Positions 60,663 through 64,000 of a stretch of 64,000 nucleotides of DNA are shown piece by piece. Each line of letters opens with the position of its first letter. Within the stretch, counting starts at the first letter, position 1. Made by a program: the position numbers and the translations under genes. The stretch spans positions 4,496,501 through 4,560,500 of the forward strand of contig NZ_VIWV01000001.1 of NCBI RefSeq assembly GCF_007829875.1. Direction: 5' to 3'. The notes under the pieces are model-generated. The model made no database searches. It saw only the letters and a program-made list of their open reading frames with translations, and had not been told where the DNA came from. This stretch comes from Streptomyces capillispiralis (lineage in GTDB: Bacteria; Actinomycetota; Actinomycetes; Streptomycetales; Streptomycetaceae).

Positions 60663-61127
60663 GTGCCGGAGACCCTGCAAGAGGATCAGTTCGCGAAGGC
60701 CGCGACGCGTCACTTCCACGACGCGGACTACCTCCACACCGACAGCCGCCTGCCGTCCGCGGACCATCTGTACGGCTTCGCAGCGGAGTGCGCGGCGAAG
60801 AGCCTGCTGCTGCGGTTCACGGACGTCGTGATGGGGCCGTCCAACAGGCCTGAGATCGCGGATCCGGCGGATCCCGAACGCACCCTGCAGTTCGGCCATG
60901 TCAACGAGTTGGTCCGCGAGGTGAAGTCGCTCGCGCACGGGCGGGGCGGGGCACCCCTGTACTCGGTGCTCGACGACGGCCTCCAGGCGTTCAAAAGGTG
61001 GAACGTCAGCACCCGGTAGTCCGACGGCACGTACGCCCAGGCCGAGATGGTGGAGCGGCGCCGGGACGGGGCGCGGCGCATACTCCTCGTGCACGAGCAG
61101 GCGCTGCTCAACGGGAAGCTGCCGTGA
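60663..61127 (+). pseudogene. HEPN-like hypothetical gene interrupted by an in-frame TAG
   Basis: The frame reads ETLQEDQFAKAATRHFHDAD, then RLPSADHLYGFAAECAAKSLLLRF and FGHVNELVREVKSLAHGRGG, ending WNVSTR before TAG at 61017-61019. It continues in the same frame as SDGTYAQAEMVERRRDGARRILLVHEQALL to a TGA at 61125-61127. The full product would be about 154 residues, mostly helical, like small HEPN-type proteins. The TAG sits where a Tyr codon is expected. Its end overlaps the next start (GTGA), as in an operon. Confidence 0.7.
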
Positions 61128-62871
61128 CGGCGCCGGCGGCTCCCGTCCGGTTCGACGAGGCCCGCACGCGCGCGTTCGACACCGCGCGCGAGGTGGCCCG
61201 GCGGGGTTTCCACGTCGTGTTGATGCGGGACGCGCTCGGCCGTTTCTCCCTGTCGTCGACGACAGGGAGAAGCAGAAGGAGGCCGTGCGACCTCGTCCTG
61301 CTCTTCGGCGGGAACAACGAGCAGACGTGGATGGGCTACGGCGACCTGTTCGCCGCCTGGCACTCCCTGGGGCAGGCGGCGCACATCAACCCCGAGGAAC
61401 TGCTGGCCTGGCTCCAGGGATCGAGGAAGGGCCGCCGTCCCGCGCGGGTGGTGGCGCCCGACCTGCCGGGGACAGCGGGTGCCGACCGGACGGGGGAGGC
61501 AGCACCCGGCGCTGGCACGGTGGTCCCCACGGCACCGCCGCCCGGGGACGTCGAACTCGATTACGTCGGTTCCGTGGCGGGTGCCGCGGCCGTGATCGCG
61601 GCCCTGTACCGCGGCGAGAAGCGCCTCGTCTTCTGCGAAAGTCGGCGCCTGGTGGAGGAACTGGGCGCGCGACTCCGCGCGAAGGGCGTCACCACTTTCC
61701 TCTCCCATGCCTCCCTCTCGGTCGACGAGCGGCGGCGCGCCGAGACCGCCTTCGCCGAGGAGCGCGACTGCGTCATCGTCTCCACAGCACACTGGAACTC
61801 GGCATCGACGTGGGAGACCTCGACCGGGTGATCCAGCTCGACGCACCGCCCACCGTCGCCTTCTTCCTGCAACGCCTCGGCCGCAGCGGCCGACGCCCCG
61901 GCACCATGCGCAACTGCCTCTTCCTGGCGCTCGGCCACGAGGGACTGCTGTCGGCGGCTGCGCTGCTGCTCCAGTGGTCCCGGGGCTGGGTGGAACCCGT
62001 CGTCGCACCGCCCGAGCCCCGCCACCTGGTGGCCCAGCAACTCCTGGCCCTGTGCCTGCAGGAGAACCGGGTCGGCGAAAACCTGTGGCGGGAGTGGTGG
62101 GGTGACATTGGTCCCTTCGGCGGTGGTGCCGAGCCCGTCGGCCGCCACCTGGTCGAGCAGGGAAACCTGGACCGGGACGGCGGACTGCTCTTCATCGGAC
62201 CCGAGGCCGCACGCCGTTATGGCTACCGGCACTTCATGAACCTGACCGCAGTGTTCACAGCCCCGCCGGAGTTCACCGTCCTCAATGGCCGCACCGAGAT
62301 CGGCCGTACGGACCCCGATCTGCTCACCGAGCAGATCGACAACCCCCGGAAACTGTTTCTCGAGGGCCGCAGCTGGCTCGTCACCTACATCGATTGGAAC
62401 CGCGAACGCTGCTTCGTGGAACCGGCGGACGGCGGGGGACGGGCCCGATGGAGCGGCTTCGGCGCCGAACGGGTCCGTTCCTTCGCCCTGGCTCGTGCGG
62501 CCCGTGACGTTCTCCTGGTGAGGACCCGCCCGTGCACCAAACCCAGCGGGCCACGGTCAAACCCGCCGAGGCGCGCGACGAAAACCTTCACCGTGTTCAA
62601 CCGGGAGGGACGGTGGTCACCCGTTCCTCCGACGGAGACATCCGCTGGTGGACCTGGGCGGGGCACCGGGCCAACGCCACGCCGGCGGCCTCACTGCCAG
62701 CGGTCGTCGTCCCCGATGTCGACGGACATGCCGTACGCGGCCTGAAGGTCGGTGAGGCCCTGCCGCCCCGGCTCGCCGAGGGGGACGCTCGCCGTGCGCG
62801 GGGCGGACGAGGAAGGCGCCGGCAAGGCCCTCGGGGAGCCCGTACGCTTCGTGACGCTCGGCGACATGTAG
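61124..62871 (+). pseudogene. Chimeric remnant: small gene fused to an Lhr-like helicase C-terminal half
   Basis: From GTG 61124 the frame starts as another small protein (FDEARTRAFDTAREVARRGF, then CDLVLLFGGNNEQTWMGYGD) and at about 61385 becomes a helicase: INPEELLAWLQGSRKGRRPA, GEKRLVFCESRRLVEELGARL, FLSHASLSVDERRRAETAF. A one-base loss near 61786 shifts motif V/VI into another frame (LELGIDVGDLDRVIQLDAPP, FFLQRLGRSGRRPGT). More shifts near 62519 and 62785 precede the natural end LGEPVRFVTLGDM at 62871. Helicase motifs I-III (ATP binding, DEAD/DEAH) are absent. This is the C-terminal half of an Lhr-like DNA helicase of a kind seen with defence genes. Confidence 0.75.
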
Positions 62872-62929
62872 GGCAGGGCCCGCCTTCACGGCAGCCATCG
62901 GAGCGCCGATGCCGCGCAGGGGACAAACC

Positions 62930-63350
62930 TCAGCAGCGGAATCCGCGGTCCCGGTCCCTGGGCTCGGAGTCCGGATATGCCGTGAACCACTCCTTCAGCA
63001 GATCTTCTTCGATGACGTCCGAAGAAAGGAAGTGTTTTACCTTGTCGTTCGCGGACAATAGCCCACTTGCAAGGAATTCCCAGTCGTTGTCGTAAGGGGA
63101 AACCTGGAAGTGCCCGATAGGCTGCACGCTCATACACGGAGTCATCGAGCGTGTCACCCAGCAGGTGAGAGATCGCGTAACCGAGCGCCACGCTTTCCCC
63201 CAGGCAGTGAGGCTCCGGAATGCCACCGATGAGTAGGTCGTCGGCGAGATCGGCGTAAGCCCGGGCGCAGTGGAGCAAGAACCAGTCCGACTGGGAATCC
63301 ACGGTCCCCCTGAGAGGTTGCGCACCGGCGAAGCCATGACATTGCGTCAC
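62930..63350 (-). pseudogene. Frameshifted hypothetical gene
   Basis: From GTG 63350 the frame reads SQSDWFLLHCARAYADLADD, then IPEPHCLGESVALGYAISHL and DDSVYERAAYRA. Near 63115 the coherent sequence moves to the next frame: HFQVSPYDNDWEFLASGLLS, then DVIEEDLLKEWFTAYPDSEP, ending at 62930. Joined, this is one soluble protein of about 138 residues of unknown function with a single-base indel. Lower GC than the flanks. Confidence 0.6.
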
Positions 63351-63824
63351 CTCCGCCCTGTAAAGCCGCGTTCAGGGCGGCGTCGAGCGCGTGAGCCTCA
63401 GAGGGAGTATCGAACGTCGCAACAGCGTCCAGTGTTGGGCCATGAGCTGTCTCATGGACTCAAAAGTACGGTTCCCTTGGCCTTGCGCTGAGTCAGGAAA
63501 AGGCGGTGCGGGAGACCCGATTCTTCCGACATGGCTGAACCTCCGGATAATGCACAGGCGTCAACAACGGAAGCGGAATCCCGCCACTGGATGACGCCTG
63601 GATGCGAAAGTTTGAGGTGACAGAAATGCCGGTTGTCCGGGTGCGTCCACAGACTCCTTGGCTGAGTAGCAGCCGGTGACCTGGCGACGGAGGAGACCCC
63701 CGTTGCTGCCTGGCGAACAGATTATTACAAGAGATACCGTCAACGTCAGGCGTTTGCGCTATTCAATGTATGAGAGAGCTGGACAGTAGCTGTTCGGCAA
63801 GCGCGGCTCACCCTTTAGTGTGTC
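63351..63824. other. Gene-free stretch
   Basis: No open frame with Streptomyces codon bias and no RNA gene is seen. The sequence is less GC-rich than the rest, like the edge of an island. Nothing here can be named. Confidence 0.45.
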
Positions 63825-64000
63825 TTACCGCAGCGCCTTGGCGTAGCAGCGGCTTTCCTCGTGGAAGCGGTAGTAGCCGAACTTCTCGCACGGCTCGTAG
63901 CCGCTGGAGGAGTAGAGGGCGATGGCCTCCGGCTGCTTCGTGCCGGTCTCCAGGACCATGCGGACGCGGCCGGCGGCGCGGGCGTCCTCCTCCAGGGCGG
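63825..64000 (-). CDS. GNAT acetyltransferase, C-terminal part only
   Basis: The last 58 codons of a minus-strand gene running off the right edge: LEEDARAAGRVRMVLETGTK, then QPEAIALYSSSGYEPCEKFGYYRF, ending SRCYAKALR with a TAA stop. LETGTKQPEAIALYxxxGY is the C-terminal signature of a common actinobacterial GNAT family that acetylates small amines or antibiotics. The start and acetyl-CoA loop are outside the window. Confidence 0.85.
   Translation of the reverse strand, partial: ALEEDARAAGRVRMVLETGTKQPEAIALYSSSGYEPCEKFGYYRFHEESRCYAKALR

Noticed and set aside
58073..64000. Integration footprint: second copy of the tRNA-Ala 3' end
   Set aside because: I looked for a repeat of the T-arm/acceptor sequence to the right and did not see one in the window; it may lie beyond the edge.

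Overview
This is a high-GC actinobacterial chromosome segment, almost certainly from a Streptomyces. The evidence is very strong G/C bias at third codon positions, GTG and TTG starts with AGGAGG-type ribosome sites, a Scr1/DUF397 regulator pair, an HrdD-type sigma factor, the Streptomyces-type divisome protein SepX/GlpR, and several small families (DUF6584, DUF6227) that I know only from streptomycetes.

Layout. 1-16.9 kb: the N-terminal half of a cell-wall carboxypeptidase-like protein, a GPP34 protein, the Scr1/Scr2 pair, a MerR regulator, glutathione peroxidase, an ArsR-type regulator facing an MFS exporter, an AbiEii-like nucleotidyltransferase, a methyltransferase, a LigI-like lactonase with its own MFS permease, and a response regulator / histidine kinase / TAXI binding protein operon. 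17-24 kb: an accessory stretch of lower GC with orphan genes: a stand-alone ScoMcrA head domain, a HAD protein, truncated genes, an M4 metalloprotease next to a DUF1036 gene killed by one TAA codon, and about 0.85 kb with no gene I can support, ending at tRNA-Arg(CCT). 24-41 kb: an M6 protease, TetR and a DHA2 exporter, MarR and a DODA dioxygenase, hrdD behind a sigma-R-type promoter, a second TetR, a WYL regulator facing a second DHA2 exporter, and the fructose operon fruR-fruK-fruA. 41-58 kb: a conserved actinobacterial housekeeping block (P1 peptidase, mscL, SAF protein, MTA phosphorylase, an FmdB-type zinc ribbon under a CIRCE operator, two transporters, a penicillin-acylase-family enzyme, 5-formyl-THF cyclo-ligase, galU, moeA, moaC, moaB, GNAT, sepX), ending at tRNA-Ala(CGC).

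58.2-63.4 kb, just beyond tRNA-Ala, is a decayed island. It holds a NERD-domain protein resembling the N-terminus of PglW-type (BREX/Pgl) defence kinases, joined out of frame to a fragment I take to be the C-terminus; a small gene interrupted by TAG; an Lhr-like helicase lacking its N-terminal half and carrying several frameshifts; and a frameshifted minus-strand gene. Two small intact minus-strand genes sit among these remnants. The window ends inside a GNAT acetyltransferase.

Most promising observations: the collapsed defence-like island; the TAXI protein coupled to a two-component system with no TRAP permease; the CIRCE element in front of the zinc-ribbon gene; the DUF1036 / M4-protease cassette; the Gly-Thr repeat at the expected processing spacer of the acylase; and the isolated ScoMcrA head domain. 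All names rest on reading the sequence and on memory of the families. No database search was possible.
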